Positions 46,251 to 58,791 of a stretch of DNA of 64,000 bases are shown here, piece after piece (the first letter of the stretch is position 1; each line of letters opens with the position of its first letter). Position numbers and translations under genes: made by a program. The stretch covers positions 2,110,001 to 2,174,000 of the forward strand of contig NC_045144.1 of NCBI RefSeq assembly GCF_008831285.2, given 5' to 3'. The DNA is from Nymphaea colorata. Taxonomy: Eukaryota; Streptophyta; Magnoliopsida; Nymphaeales; Nymphaeaceae. The notes beneath the pieces were generated by a model that had not been told where the DNA came from, searched no databases, and saw nothing but the letters and a program-made list of their open reading frames with translations.

Positions 46251-49200
46251 TTGAATGCAAACGATATCAAGTCCGACACTGTTTTCCTGGATCCTTCGCT
46301 CTCGGGCGCACCATAATTAAGGGCAGTCGGTGTTTGTAGACCGGGGTTCTTGTCTAACTGTGACATTGAATACAAGCGGTTAGTGTGGAAACATCTTTGT
46401 TGTTATCATGCATATGAGGACCATATAAAACTCAAACGGCGTACATAAAACTTGAACAAGTGATCTTACTTATGCTTATGAGTAAGAAAGTGTGAAAGAA
46501 AGCAACAGACAAATGATGGCACACAACTTCTGTTTACACCTCAAAATTTTCGCAACAGCAATTTTGAAAAACTCAATGAAATACTTCGAACTGGAGCCGA
46601 TGTCCAACCAGCCCAATCCTGGACCTGAGTCTGGGATGCACTTGCCAATTCAATTTGGAAAAATGAATTGCAAAATTAGAATTTTTGTCAAATTTGAATG
46701 AGATTTCAAATTTGACTAAAGCCCAAATTCAAATTTTGAGATCGACCCGAATCAAGATCCAAAAGCTAGAATTTTCACAATCAAAATTAAAATTCTCATT
46801 TGTGAGAATTAAAATTCTCTCTCCATTTTTTTTAAGAACAACAGGAGAAGACAGTGGCATGAGTCTCCCTCTCTTAGAATTATTCTACAATGACCAAACT
46901 AAAGGAAAATAATACAGGAATGGTTCGCCTAGAGAGAGGACTCCTAATTTTCAGAATTTATCTTCAAAGGAATCGACCCTTTCTAAGAAATTAAAAGTCC
47001 AAATTTAAAAATTTGTAAATTCTAAACTTGGAACGTCTTGATGGCCAACCAGCTCGAATCAGCCTCAACCGAGCTGATCTTCTCCATTTTAAAATGAGTT
47101 AAGAAGCTGTTTGAGGAGAGCGCACTCCTCTTCCTTCTCAAAGCTCTTTCAAAAGCTCAAGGGAAACAGACACCTCAACATACTAAGGCCGAGCCAATCT
47201 GCAGGCAAATCGAGAATTCACTCATGACTATATCGACGTTGGTGTAGATTTATTCTATATATATCAAATAAAAAGTCCCCCAAATGAGCTTGCTCTTTTC
47301 ACTTTGGACTTGTCCAGAATGGACCAACCCAATGAAGTTAACCAGTTTTTTTGAAAAATAAAGTTAAAGAGGCGTCTAAGAATAAGATGCACCCTTTTGA
47401 ACTTTTCTTAAAAATTTGCAAGGCATAAGAAAGCAGCCTGAAATGAGGCGTGCTCTTCTATCCCCTCGTTTGAAATAAAGGAGATCAAATAAAAACTTTG
47501 AAAATAAATCTAAGAACAGTCCACCTGGACGTGAGCTCCAAATCAAGTTTCCAAGAAGCCTCTCTTAAGAACAGCAAAACTCCTAAGTTCCAAGACTTGA
47601 AACCAGAAAAATCAAGTTAAAACAAAGGGGGACAGCCTTGAATGGCATATTCCCCTCTTCCTTTGATTTCTTCTTTGGAAAACAAATATGGCTGATTGGA
47701 AGTAGCACTATTGCATCTTGTTTGGCGTTAATCCAGGCGTCTTCAGCTTGGATTCCAGTCGGCCCCTATTCACTCCAAACGCCACTTGATAAAACTGCAA
47801 CCAAGGCGACTTGGTTCGACTTCAGGTCTGACGCCCTGAACCGAGCATATCAGATCAGCCTTCTCATCTTGCATTTCATTTCAATTGGTTCAAGTGCATG
47901 GCTGTTATCAAACAAGAAGGAAGGGAAAAAAGAAAAAAAAAAAAAAAAAAAGTTCTGCCGAGCAGCCCTAAGAGGCCGGCTGCAGGTGTGGCCAGACTGT
48001 CATCTTTATGGCCTGATTTGCAGCAGCCATGGTGATGCCGTCACCATCTCCTATTGAGCCAAAATCAGGGGTCCAAACGCCCCTCATCCTTAGCTTACCA
48101 ACGCCTGAATTAATGGGCATATCACTATTATTTTTCAGTAACAAGTTACACCGACCTCTAGCTTACAAAAACATTTTGGTAACATGACGCCATAAACCAG
48201 TCCCTCACCAATTCAATGGCCCTGGTCTATGACAGTCCGCCTTACCCAAATCTGTGGTTCATATGGAACTAATTTCGGCTAATCATGATCTTGGTGATTC
48301 TGTTAAGTCAATATTCAAAACTCTGCTCATAGTCTGCTAGGAATGGCCACACGTCCATTTGTCACTTCTTACTCCATACTTAATGGCAGTTTTGCTTGAT
48401 TCATGCACCTCAAAATAGCATGAGTTCAGACGTTTTCAACCAAGGCTGATGGGATTCGCCCCAAATCGACAGCCTCATTGCTGTCCTAATAATAATAATA
48501 ATAAAAAATCCTTGGCATTCTTTCCCTTAGTTCTAGTTCCTAAATAGCTATAGCATTACAATCAAATATGGCGATTTCAAACACATTACAGTCTTGCTGG
48601 AAAATGGTGAGTACTATATCTATGCTTCTCACGTGAATGACGGATGGAAATTGTCAACGCAAGTGGGTTAGGTTTTTTTTTTCTTAGTAATTATGTCCAA
48701 TTAGGTCCCCATGCAAAATGTACATGTTAAAATCGTACGTGCATGCATTCTCGCGGTTCTTGTAATCAATCTAAACCTAAGGTCTGTTTCAAAAACCAGA
48801 AAATGGCATTTTATTCCATAAAACAAAATCTGATTTTAAAAAGAGTTCCATTCGAGTGAAATCAGGATGAGAGGACCACCACAGCTTGGAACTTGGAAGA
48901 AAATGTGGCTCGTTTGACTATGTGTTGAATAGTCTTAATGATATATACGAAGAAGGCGAGAAGAGTGAAATATGAATGGTGTTTTTACCCTACGATGGGC
49001 AATGAATCAGACCCCAGAGTCTCACCAAATCAATTCCTCCAAGAATTGGATCTACTTAAGCCATAAGTGCTATCCATCTTGTAAAGAGCAATCGAATCGA
49101 ACTTATCTCAAAATACGTATTTCTGAAATATTTAGAAATTCCTATGATTTTGAAACGAAATCCCTTGACCCAAAAGCAAGGACTTTGGTCAAGTCAACAA

Positions 49201-50639
49201 CTACAAAATAAAACTGATTCTACAAAGCCCATTTGGAAATACTTATTTTAAAATCCAGCTATTTCCAAAATAAAAAAACTCCAATCAAAACCAATTTTTC
49301 AAAGTGCTTTGTCTTAAAGAAACTTAGAGGAATTCACAAATATGATTCCCTTATCTATAGAGACAAATTTTCAAAAGCTCATAACCAAATGAATTTATTT
49401 TGGCTACGTTCTAGCCAAAAAGGAGTTGAAATCAGCTTGTCACACGAATCTTGGGATTTCCAAAGCTAAAAATTCAAACCCTAAAGCTCATGGACCTTAC
49501 CTCTAAAAAGCCTTCTTCACATCAAGAATGGGCTTGGGGGACGTCCTATATTTCACATCTCTGTGGTGAACAAATGTTGTGAGGACCAATTAAATTGTGC
49601 ATGGAGGGAAACAGAGTGAAGTATGAATGAACATATAGTTTATTTCATGGATGCATTATGCACTCACTCCACAAAATGCACCGATTCACCTTGGCCATGA
49701 TCTAAGTGAGTCAAGTCGGAGTCATTACCATGACTAGGTCATACTGCGACAAAAACTTTAGCACCTCATTTATTTCAACGTGAAAACACAAAATTTCCAA
49801 AATGACAACAAAATCAGAAATTTTAATCAATTTCAAATAGATCTCATGCTTAGATTTTTATCAAAATCAAATTCTTCTTGGAATCATTTCAGTCCAAAAA
49901 CTTTTTCAAAGATCAAGTAAACTTTCATAACCTTGGCCAAAATTTCAAAAACAACTCTTCTTAGAAATCCTAGAGTCTAACCAATGTCCGAAATTCCTCA
50001 AAATCTCAAATCAAAATAACAATTTTACCATAATCAAGAGAAAAGATTTGGGTTATCCAAAATTCCCAATTCCCATTTTAGGAACAAAATTTCAAAAGCA
50101 TTGAAACCCATATCCAAAGATATTTCAAAAATTCTGAGTCCCAATCATTCTAAGCCCAAAATTTCAACCTCAAAGATTTGATTCTCAAATATTCCAAACA
50201 CAATTCCTGCTTCACCCGGTTCCATGGCTTTAGAGAATCTTCCAATCAAATTTCAAATCCCAAAACTCAAACTATATCCAAAAATCCCCAAAATCTAGTC
50301 GATCGTAGCTCACATATTCCAAGGCCTAAATTCCACAAACCCCTCGCTAAGCTTTAACTATTCAAATTCTATCCAAATGTTGATTATCAAATTAAAAAAG
50401 TTCAAATTTTGGATTAAATCAAAGTTCAATTACTAAGATCTGGGAATTCCATTCCGAAAATAGATTCAAATCTTCAAAATTCCTGAAATGCAAAAGTATT
50501 CCTAAACAAATCCAAGTGTTGTTCAAATTGAACTTCAAAAGTCCAAAATGCAATCCTTGTATAAGCATATAGGAAAATAACTTGTCAAGATTGAGGAAAC
50601 CTAGACCTTGGGTTGATTAGCAACCGACAAACAATCGCA
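46251..50639. other. Centre of the long-inverted-repeat element
   Basis: AT-rich with many AAAATTTCAAAT-type words, an A-run near 47935 and a (TAA)n tract near 48490. A 139-codon open frame (47638-48057) has no recognised domain and ends in a Lys run. No transposase seen. Confidence 0.4.
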
Positions 50640-50957
50640 CATAGCTTCGCACAACAAAACCTTATGGTTGCATGATTTAAAAAAATGTTAGGGATGATTG
50701 TATGTTTGATTGATGCTGATGAAATGCGATTTTATGATCCATCATGCTTTCACGTGCGCACTTCTCAAGCCCGCAGATGGAGGGACTCCATTTGGTGAGC
50801 GCACACAACTTCTCATAGCAAAACCTTACAATTACATGTCATAAAAAAATGTTAGGGGCGATTGCATGTCTGACTGAGGCCAATGAAGTGTGACTGTATG
50901 ACCGATTTCATGTGCATGCTTCTCAAGCAAGAAGATGGAAGGACTCAAATTGTCTAC
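50640..50957. repeat. Tandem duplication, about 163 bp period
   Basis: CAAAACCTTATGGTTGCATG near 50655 and CAAAACCTTACAATTACATG near 50818 start two diverged copies. Both contain ATGTTAGGG, CTTCTCAAGC and AGATGGA. Confidence 0.75.
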
Positions 50958-51545
50958 TTGAATGTAAATCAAATTATCGCAGGTTTTACACCTTAATAAG
51001 TTAGTCGAAACACATAGTTTAGAAAAGGCAAAACATATTTGTGTTTGATTGAAGCCAATGAAAAATGATATCTAGTACGATACTGTTTTTCGGCATCCTT
51101 TCCTCTAGAATGCACCAGAGTATCATTTTTCGGTATAGAACAACAACTTTTTTCGCGTTTAATACGACTCAAGAAAATTTTGTTAAATTTTAAAAAGCTA
51201 AAAAGCGAAAAATAAAATGTAAAAAGAAAAATTTGGTAATGAAAAAATATAAAAAATGTGAAAACAAAAATCTGGTAATGAAAAAAATATAAAAATATGA
51301 AAATACATGTAAAATGCAAAAATTGGACAAAATGAAAAAATGGATAAAATGTAAGAATAACATAAAAAAAACGTAAAAAACACAAAAAAATGGAAATGAA
51401 ATGTGAATAAAATGTTTTTGTTTAACTTGATGGTTTTTTTCAAAAAAAATGTGTTGTTTTTCGTGTTTAACGGCGGACTCATTTTTAAGGATTTTTTCAT
51501 CTCCTTTTAGTGTACAGACACAAAAAACATGTACTTTTGTGTTAT
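50690..51545 (-). repeat. Right inverted-repeat arm
   Basis: Reverse complement counterpart of the left arm. Longer because it holds an internal tandem duplication at about 50640-50957. Confidence 0.6.
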
Positions 51546-52482
51546 GGTGTGGCAGTTACTTCTGCTAGGTTTTAATCTGATTTAGCAGCTGATTCGATTT
51601 CATTTATAGTGCTGCATTAAAGATTGTAGGCAGTAACGTCTTTTAAGATATAAACTGATTGAAAAAACAGTGAGGCAGTAATGTCTTTTAAGACATAAGT
51701 CAATTCGTTGGTTGCCAATCTTGATTCCATTGTAGAATCCCAAAATCTTTTATCAACAAGTGGCGACATCACAGGCTTACGAACAATATCGTGATGTTCC
51801 CCATCTATTTGTGCACTTAGATTCCAGATCCAAAAGAAACTAATATATGTTCCTTAGTTTATCTTTAACATAGCTAGTTCTTTTTGTTTCTCCTGTGGTT
51901 TCACTCTGTTTCATGTTTTTGCTAGATAATCATTGATATTATTAACATTACTGGTAAAGAATTTCTTCGAAGCCCAGGAATTACTCTACATCATTTGGGC
52001 ATGTCCATTTATGCAGTTTAAGTAGAATTGAACTTGAGGTAATTGAGTGATTTCAATGAAGATAATCAGGCTAATTACGAGTGATTGACGTAGAGGTTCA
52101 TCATGCCATTAATTCTGGTATTGCACTTTCCTCATGTATAAATATTTGGTGGTCTATCTTACTTACTCAGCCTGAATACATGTACAGCATACTTGTTGGG
52201 TCCATAAACCCGCGCTCGCTGTGTAAAGAATGGCAGCTAGCTAAGTTTGCTAGCAAGCAAGGATTGTGCTCCCATTTCCTCACCGATTATTTGGCACAGA
52301 CAGATTGGCTATTGGAGTATTGATGGGGAATTCTTATGTCATTGAAAATTAACTTGATATGATATAATTGGATGTCTCTAACATTAATTAACAATGTTTT
52401 TCTTTTTTATTTTCTCTCAGCCTTCCATTATGAAAGGATCAGCGGCCAATATGATTCTCTACAAGTCATGCATCTACTAATG

Positions 52483-52580
<98 letters not shown>

Positions 52581-52910
52581 ATTGTTCTTACATGAAAAAA
52601 TTCGTGTATCTATCTCACTTTCAATTCTAAGTTCCTTGACAAACCTGAGTGGTCCCCAGACAAGCAAACGAAATAAATGCCCAAATCTGAAATCTTAAAC
52701 TGCCTCTATTCATCACGGGGCGGGCTATCAACCGAATATGACGAATACTCTCTGGCTATGGACAAGATCTGCAGGTCATGTTCCATAAAAGATGTCAACA
52801 AAAGTTCTCAAAATACTATTTAAAAATAAATGAAAAAAAGAGAAGCAGATAAAGAAATGCAACTTCAATGACGAGACATGTACATCCACAGAAAAGCAGA
52901 AAGAAATGTT
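51546..52910. other. Intergenic / 3' flank of the 52.9-kb gene
   Basis: No recognised domain. A plus-strand open frame at 52081-52323 is unlike any family I know. Contains the (CT)n(AT)n tract listed next. Polyadenylation of the minus-strand gene ending at 52911 should fall here, but no signal is distinctive. Confidence 0.4.
52482..52581. repeat. (CT)n(AT)n compound microsatellite
   Basis: About 45 bases of CT repeat followed by about 50 bases of AT repeat. Confidence 0.95.
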
Positions 52911-53984
52911 TTATATCACCTCGGCATCTATGTCGTCCACCTTTTCCCCAGCATGTGAGGCATGACCACTTTCTTCTTCTTTATCATCCTCTTTCAAGAC
53001 TGTCTGCAGCCAAGCAATCTGCAGAGCAATGTCGAAGAAAATGGGGAGTGGCATAAGATTTCGATCCATAGTCGACAGTAATTCTTCCCAATAACAATTT
53101 ATTGACAAACATAGCAACTTCGCAGTAGCAGTATGCATCATTAAAGCACTCACATCTTGTTTAGTTAACCCGTAATCCCAATTGTCATCTCCTGAATAGT
53201 ATGAGTACTCTCTGTTATCACACAAAGAAGAAAGTAGATCATGTCATATTGGGTATTGCACGACTCCAACTACTCATGGTAAACTGATGCATGCCTTGGA
53301 GTGTAGCGTCGCTCGTCAGGTTAATGGCTGGTAAAGAAGTAGGTCTCTTATTTGATGTACTTCTGCATTTTAAGTGGTAAGTTGTGTTACTTAAATAGAA
53401 TCATATACCGCTATCATTAGTGACACCAATACAACCCAAGACCTAAAAGGACATGGGAAATTGCAGGGCTAGAAGGGGGCATCCTCAGACCTTTTTCTAA
53501 GTACATCTTTCTAAGTAGTGGGTTGTTAACCTTTCACCTGCTACAAAGTAGACCCACGCACACCCCCACATCTTAACTACTTCAAATTATATGAACTAAT
53601 AAATCTATGTGTCGCACCAACAAATGCGTTTAATAGTAGAGGAGGTGTTATATATAATACACGCATGATATATGTATATCGTCCATATTAAAACAGGTAA
53701 CTTACGTCGGGTCAACCCCTTTGGGCGCCGGCACCTGCGGCACTGGTTGACACCCTACTGTATCGACATTTAATGGCCTTCCTCGACTTGATGATGGCTG
53801 CACTTCAGTTGGATAGGCATTTGATGGCTGCCGTTGACTCCCCACTGAACCTGTGATGGTAAAACAGGGCGCTGAATGACGTGCATACCTACGCACTTAA
53901 GATGGACAAAGTCCAAAACAATATTCAGGTTATTTTTAAATATTTTATGGCATCTGGAACAATTTGGACTCTCTCTCTCTCTCT

Positions 53985-54066
<82 letters not shown>

Positions 54067-55286
54067 AGAAGAGTTCAAATAAACCAAGATGCCAATGACT
54101 AAAAGTAAAAAAAAAATAGTTGTTTAAAAATTCTCCGAAGAAGCATTAGCATTGGTTTATTGACAAATCGGTTGCTAAAAAATAACCACTGAAGGACTAT
54201 TAGCAACCCTTGCTATAGGGATTTTTACAGTGCTCCTAATAATGGCTCTTTTATTTTTAGCCATCTGGAATGTTCATATGTATATCTAGCTTGGTTCCAA
54301 GAAGTAAAATGTACGTTTAACCACCACTTCCCTGGGTTACTATAACCTCACGCTCTTTGTTCGGCAGGGCATCCAGTATATTTATCTTTACCTATGTACT
54401 AATCTCGGAACATTGGACCGGTTGGTCCTAAGGAAATACTACTTAGTCATGCATTTTAACTTGAATCGAGAACTTTTTTGCTCAACTTTATCCTAGCTTT
54501 GCAGAGGGTGTATATATATATGTGTGTATTCGTAGGTCCTAAAACACTAGTTCAGAGACAAAAATCAGACTTCTTACATGCAATAAGTAAGGTGTTTTTT
54601 AGGTAGTTGGAACTTGTAGATATGATCTCACAAATACGTTGATGAGAAACATACGTTAAATTAACCATTTTTTTAATTTCATGGAACTTTTGTAATAAGC
54701 AAAAAATTGAACGGCTTATATAACATCAAAATTTTGATGGTGAAGAAATAACTATTTTTCATAAAAACAACTTAAACTAAGGCATGCTTATATCAAATTA
54801 GTTTTAATAAACGTTAAGCTGTTTGTATTTGTTTGAACTTTTTTTTTAGTAAAAATTTAAAGTCCCTGGATCTTATCCCTGACTTAGCTATCAGTGGGCT
54901 ACCAATTTCCATATCGACACACACAAGAGAGAGAAAGAGAGAGAGACTTAAGCATTTAAGTGTGAGATAGCACATTGTTCGAAGAACCTTAGATGTTATC
55001 GGATCATCAACAAGAGTGCTTTAGTGTATAGATTCTTATCCAAGACTTGTATCATTTGATGATGATTCCATCTGAATCGCTAGAAACATGTAACGCATAT
55101 GGCTAACCAAATAACGAATTTTCTTAAGAGGACTGAAACAGGTTACCATTAGACAAAGATCTTTTTAAAGAGATTGAGAACTATTATATTAATATGTCCA
55201 GGTCCAACATGGAAATCATTATAGAGGTTTTCCTGACGTTGTCTTGGTCAAACAAGAATTTGAAATACCACGTCTTTTTTAGAATA

Positions 55287-55325
<39 letters not shown>

Positions 55326-56876
55326 TTCCCAGTTAACATTACAAAATGCTATTTATACTAAACAGGATTTTATAATTTTCTTGGTCCAGAATCTTAGATA
55401 TTTTCACTTATAAAATTCAATCTGAACGTTGACTTTTGGTATTGTTTTTTATTCCTATGTTTTAATTCATTTTATATTCATATATTCAGTTTATGAAAAA
55501 CCAATGGTCTGGTGAGTCTTCCTTCTTGAGAGATAGACTCCTTCTCTTTTCTTTTGTTTTCCCTTTCTACAACTACAAATATTTTCCATTGTAAAATTGG
55601 TGGTCACAGGGAGGAAACGGGACTTGAAACGTAGTTTTACTCAGCATACATAGATATACGTAATCACACATACAAGTATATATATCTCTTCTATTGTGGG
55701 TGCGTGTGGCATGGTCTTAGAACTTCCTACAGCTTTATTTATTGTTCCATGGGAATTTCTTGAAAAATTGAGAAGGCAATATTCGCTAAGAATTTAAATA
55801 ATTGTTTCACAACAATCACCACAGCAATCCATTTTGCAAACTATAGTCTCTTCATCGATGCTCTCTCTCATTAACTGTTATATAAGTAGAAGAGGATATG
55901 ATAGAACACACCATAATATTGTGGATTTTTTTGCTTGTCTTTTCCCTCGTTGCTGCCCGCCTTCCATCTTCTATCCATACTGTACTTCTATCTACAACAT
56001 CAACAAATATTATAAGGAACAATAGATATGACAACGGCTCAAATGAGGACGATAAGGCTGGCTTCTTTATCTTCAAATTCAAATTACTTAATATTACTAT
56101 TTTTTAATCTGCCAGACAGTGTCAGAGCCAGGACTTTTTGTTCAAAAAGGCGCTTGAATGGCGATATAAATTTGGTATGGGCACTGCATGTAATTTTGAG
56201 TCATAACAATGTGATCTTGAGTTATTGTAATGAGATTTTTGATGGACTGGTGTGGGCAGTGAGAGTAGCTCTGCTACTAATGCAACATGCTTCTATTTTC
56301 ATAAATGTCGCAGAGTTTTAGTGGGCCAAATGATGAAATTAAAGGAATAAATGAAGAAAACTATGGGAACCACATGAATTATACATCACCGCAAATTGCA
56401 TGTAACTCGTATGGTCTTTTTGCTGTAAACGACTATTATAGAATTGGCAACATTATATAAGGGGACATGCGCAATACAGGGATGCATCTGAATATAGAAC
56501 TTGCTGCAATTCTTGTTGGCAATAGTGAGAGCACATATACAAATGCCAGTGGAGAAAAGAGGCTCAAGTTTGTCCAACCAATGCTTAAAAATGGAGTCAA
56601 GCTGAATCGAAAAGGACGGACTACAGGACTCTCGTAAGATACAAAAATGATGTCATGCATGAAAAAATGTATAGCAAGCATGTGCACAAGATTTTTGACT
56701 CTATGGAAAAGCAAAAAATAAAACAACTAACTGAGACAGCAGCTAAATGCATCAGCCGACAAAGTAAAACACCTAAGCTGTAGGATAAGTTGAAAAATCC
56801 AGAGGCATAATTTGTCTCCCTCGCTCTCTTACCTCCTCCGATGCCGTGAACAGGTTCTTGCAGAGACACCTTCAGC
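52911..56876 (-). CDS. 3' exons of an unidentified gene; complement(join(52911..53211,53706..53850,56833..56876))
   Basis: Three minus-strand exons whose splice sites and phases agree. Exon 56876-56833 (acceptor GTCTACAG, donor GTAAGA) reads LKVSLQEPVHGIGG and ends with one base. Exon 53850-53706 (acceptor CCATCACAG, donor GTAAGT) takes that base and reads SVGSQRQPSNAYPTEV then a Pro/Ser-rich stretch to PAPKGVDP, ending with two bases. Exon 53211-52911 (acceptor TGATAACAG) completes the codon and reads EYSYYSGDDNWDYGL, LLCLSINCYWEELL and MPLPIFFDIALQIAWL, with an acidic tail (KEDDKEEESG) and a stop. The first two joins restore an open frame across both introns, which is unlikely by chance. 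I do not recognise the family. The last part looks helical and acidic, not membrane-bound. Upstream exons were not found. Confidence 0.55.
53969..54064. repeat. (CT)n(AT)n compound microsatellite
   Basis: A short CT run followed by about 77 bases of AT, within the intron. Tyr-Ile open frames across it are artefacts. Confidence 0.95.
56118..56278. mobile_element. Short MITE related to the 1226 element
   Basis: Begins CAGTGTCAGAGCCAGGAC and ends GAGTAGCTCTGCTACT, a diverged version of the CAGTGGCGGAGCCA/CAGTAGCGGAGCTA termini. About 161 bp. No clear target duplication. Confidence 0.45.
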
Positions 56877-56943
56877 CTGTAGACAATATCAGACAATGAT
56901 AAGAGAAATTAATACAACATATATAAAGAGTAAATCCAATTCC

Positions 56944-57136
56944 CAGTTCATTGCTTTATGGCAGTACTAGATTGCCGTAGGCATTTATAGAAATTTTCTT
57001 ATCACAATCTTATTTTGGTGTAGGCGATTTCCAAAAGTATGAATTATCATAAATTATATTGAAATCAGATTTGCTGAATCGGAAACTGCTATAAGGGAAC
57101 CTCCTACCTGTGCAGGATGCATTGGCTCTATATGGT
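56944..57136. repeat. Dispersed duplicated segment, copy 1
   Basis: Similar along its length to 63682-63888: TTTATGGCAGTACTAGATTG versus TTTATGGCAATACTAAATTG, CCAAAAGTATGA, and AGATTTGCTGAA. Both end in TGGATGCAATGG-like sequence. On the minus strand both copies keep a splice-donor-like GTAGG/GTAAG at the same place (near 57118 and 63872). Confidence 0.7.
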
Positions 57137-57752
57137 ACGTTAAAAGACAAGGGAGACATCAATAAAACATTTAGTGACATTTTTCTGGCATGTAACCAAA
57201 TGTTAGTCCCAACACAGTTACTGAATGGTTTTTTCGCATATAGCTCAATGTCAGTGAAGATTTAGCATTATTGATGGGGGCTCAACTAATTTCTACAGAA
57301 AAAATCGTCCAAAATTCATTGGCGATTGAGCTATGATACCTTCATTTGCGTGAAAGAAAATAAACATCAGTAAAGCCAATAGCGCAGCCATAGATATTTA
57401 GGTGAGAGGCAATCACAGTATATTTAAGGGATATAGGTAAACATATGAAAATTCACTATATATTTATGGGGCATTTTATATGCAAATATGCATAAATTTA
57501 GAGTTAACCAATATATAAATAAGAACTTTTTATTTGGCTGTGTGGGCAACTGCCCACACATGCCCACGTCTGCCCCTAGTGAACATTGAAGTGCCACTAA
57601 CGCGGTTCCGGGTTAATGAAAGGCTAGTCACTAAAGTTGATAACCTTCCTTCGGCAAAAACGAGCCACTTTCACTGACATTTTGCGCACACCATTGAAGA
57701 TTTCTTTTACTGATGCATATTTGGCTGCATCAGTTATTATTTCCCTTTTCAC
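57137..57752. other. Intergenic, no gene seen
   Basis: AT-rich. Near 57530-57590 repeated GCCCACAC/GCCCACG words resemble a decayed retroelement or MITE end (GTGGGCAACTGCCCAC also occurs in part near 1730 and 12110). Confidence 0.35.
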
Positions 57753-58296
57753 TTAGGGGCCGTTTGATGGTCTGAAAATATATTTCTTGAAAAAACGAAA
57801 TGGGAATATATTTCTTGAAAAAACGAAATGGGAAAAATATTTCAGATTCCCATTTTGATGTGTGTGTGATGATTGAGAAATATATTTTCAGAAATATATT
57901 TCTTTGTTTGATGAAAAAAATATGTATTTCCAGGTTTAGGCGGTAGACATGCTTCCTCCTCCCTCCTTCCCTTCTTCTTCCTTTCCGTCTATTCTTCCTC
58001 CAATGGCCACAAAAAAAATTCTGAAAAAATTTTTCCACCCTTATGGCTGGAAAAAATTTTCCGGAAATATATTTCTGGAATCACCTCCAACAGTCAAAAA
58101 AATTTCTCCACGTTTGATGGAATGAGAAAATTTTTAAAAATTTGAATTTTTTTCTTTTGCTACAGTGTTTTTCCAGCCCATCAAACGGGCCCTAATAGAG
58201 ATCTCCACGTTTGATGGAATGAAAAAAAATTTTAAAATTTGAATTTTTTTTCTTCTTCTGCTACAGTGTTTTTCCAGGCCATCAAACGGGCCCTAA
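57753..58296. mobile_element. MITE with TTAGGG(G/C)CCGTTTGATGG ends and duplicated right end
   Basis: The left end TTAGGGGCCGTTTGATGG (57753) faces an inverse right end CCATCAAACGGGCCCTAA at 58195, giving a 443-bp element. The last 95-100 bases, from TCTCCACGTTTGATGGAATG through CTACAGTGTTTTTCCAG, are then repeated, giving a second right end at 58296. The GGGGCCGTTTG start resembles Harbinger/Tourist-type MITEs, but no identical target duplication is seen. A partial second left end with CGTTTGATGGAAT is part of the duplication. Confidence 0.6.
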
Positions 58297-58297
58297 T

Positions 58298-58473
58298 AAA
58301 GATATTGTTTACACACTGAAAAACCACATAAAAATATCAAAAGAATGAGTCCTGCCACTGCTGCTTATGTCTTCCTTAGTCACATGCGTTCACTTAAAGA
58401 TATTGTTTACACACTGACAAACCACATAAAAATAGCAAAAGAATGAGTCCTGCCACTGCTGCTTATGTCTTTC
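58298..58473. repeat. 98-bp tandem duplication
   Basis: AAAGATATTGTTTACACACTGA starts at 58298 and again at 58396. Both copies include GAGTCCTGCCACTGCTGCTT and are nearly identical. Confidence 0.88.
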
Positions 58474-58791
58474 TTCGTCAATTTCTCTGCCTGAAATCAA
58501 AGCAAATAAAATACTGAAAGAACATCAGACTGTAATAAATGACTATAAGTATGTGGCCCAAATTCAGTCTTAATAACAATGACGATAACAACAACAACAA
58601 CAAACAAACAAAATTCACTCACAAGGCAACATATTTACAAGAAAGAATTGAGAATTGAGAAAAAAAGTGACATCAATCACTTTTCCTCAAGTGGTTATCT
58701 CTTGTGATTGGATCAAACTTACTCAAACTACATGATAATGTATAAGGAATTAGTAGGGGTACAGACACCATGGACATGTAAAGCAACTTTA

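Larger units (their letters stand above)
45626..51545. mobile_element. Long-inverted-repeat element, Mutator-like, non-autonomous
   Basis: The left end reads CCATTACTCACAAGTACATG inward from 45626. The right end, read inward from 51545, gives CCATAACACAAAAGTACATG. Homology continues through TGTTAAACACGAAA, a T/A-rich block, a GATACYCY...GGGTGCC block and TTGAGAAG...ATCGATCATACA. The arms are therefore 0.6 kb or more, diverged and with gaps. Such long terminal inverted repeats are typical of Mutator-like elements. No transposase frame is visible in the 4.4-kb centre, and no convincing 9-bp target duplication was found, so superfamily assignment is tentative. Confidence 0.6.
53851..56832 (-). 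other. Intron of the 52.9-kb gene
   Basis: 2,982 bp. It holds a (CT)n(AT)n tract (53969-54064), an (AT)n tract near 55289-55324, and the small MITE at 56118-56278. No other coding sequence recognised. Confidence 0.5.

Noticed and set aside
47638-48057. 139-codon plus-strand frame
   Set aside because: Ends in an A-run read as Lys and has no family resemblance; kept only as a note in the element centre.
45626-51545. LTR retrotransposon
   Set aside because: The terminal similarity is inverted, not direct, and no primer site or polypurine tract is seen.
52372-54102. Tyr-Ile repeat frames on both strands
   Set aside because: Translations of (AT)n microsatellites.
57730-58038. 102-codon Phe/Lys/Arg-rich minus-strand frame
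   Set aside because: Lies inside the MITE; low-complexity translation.
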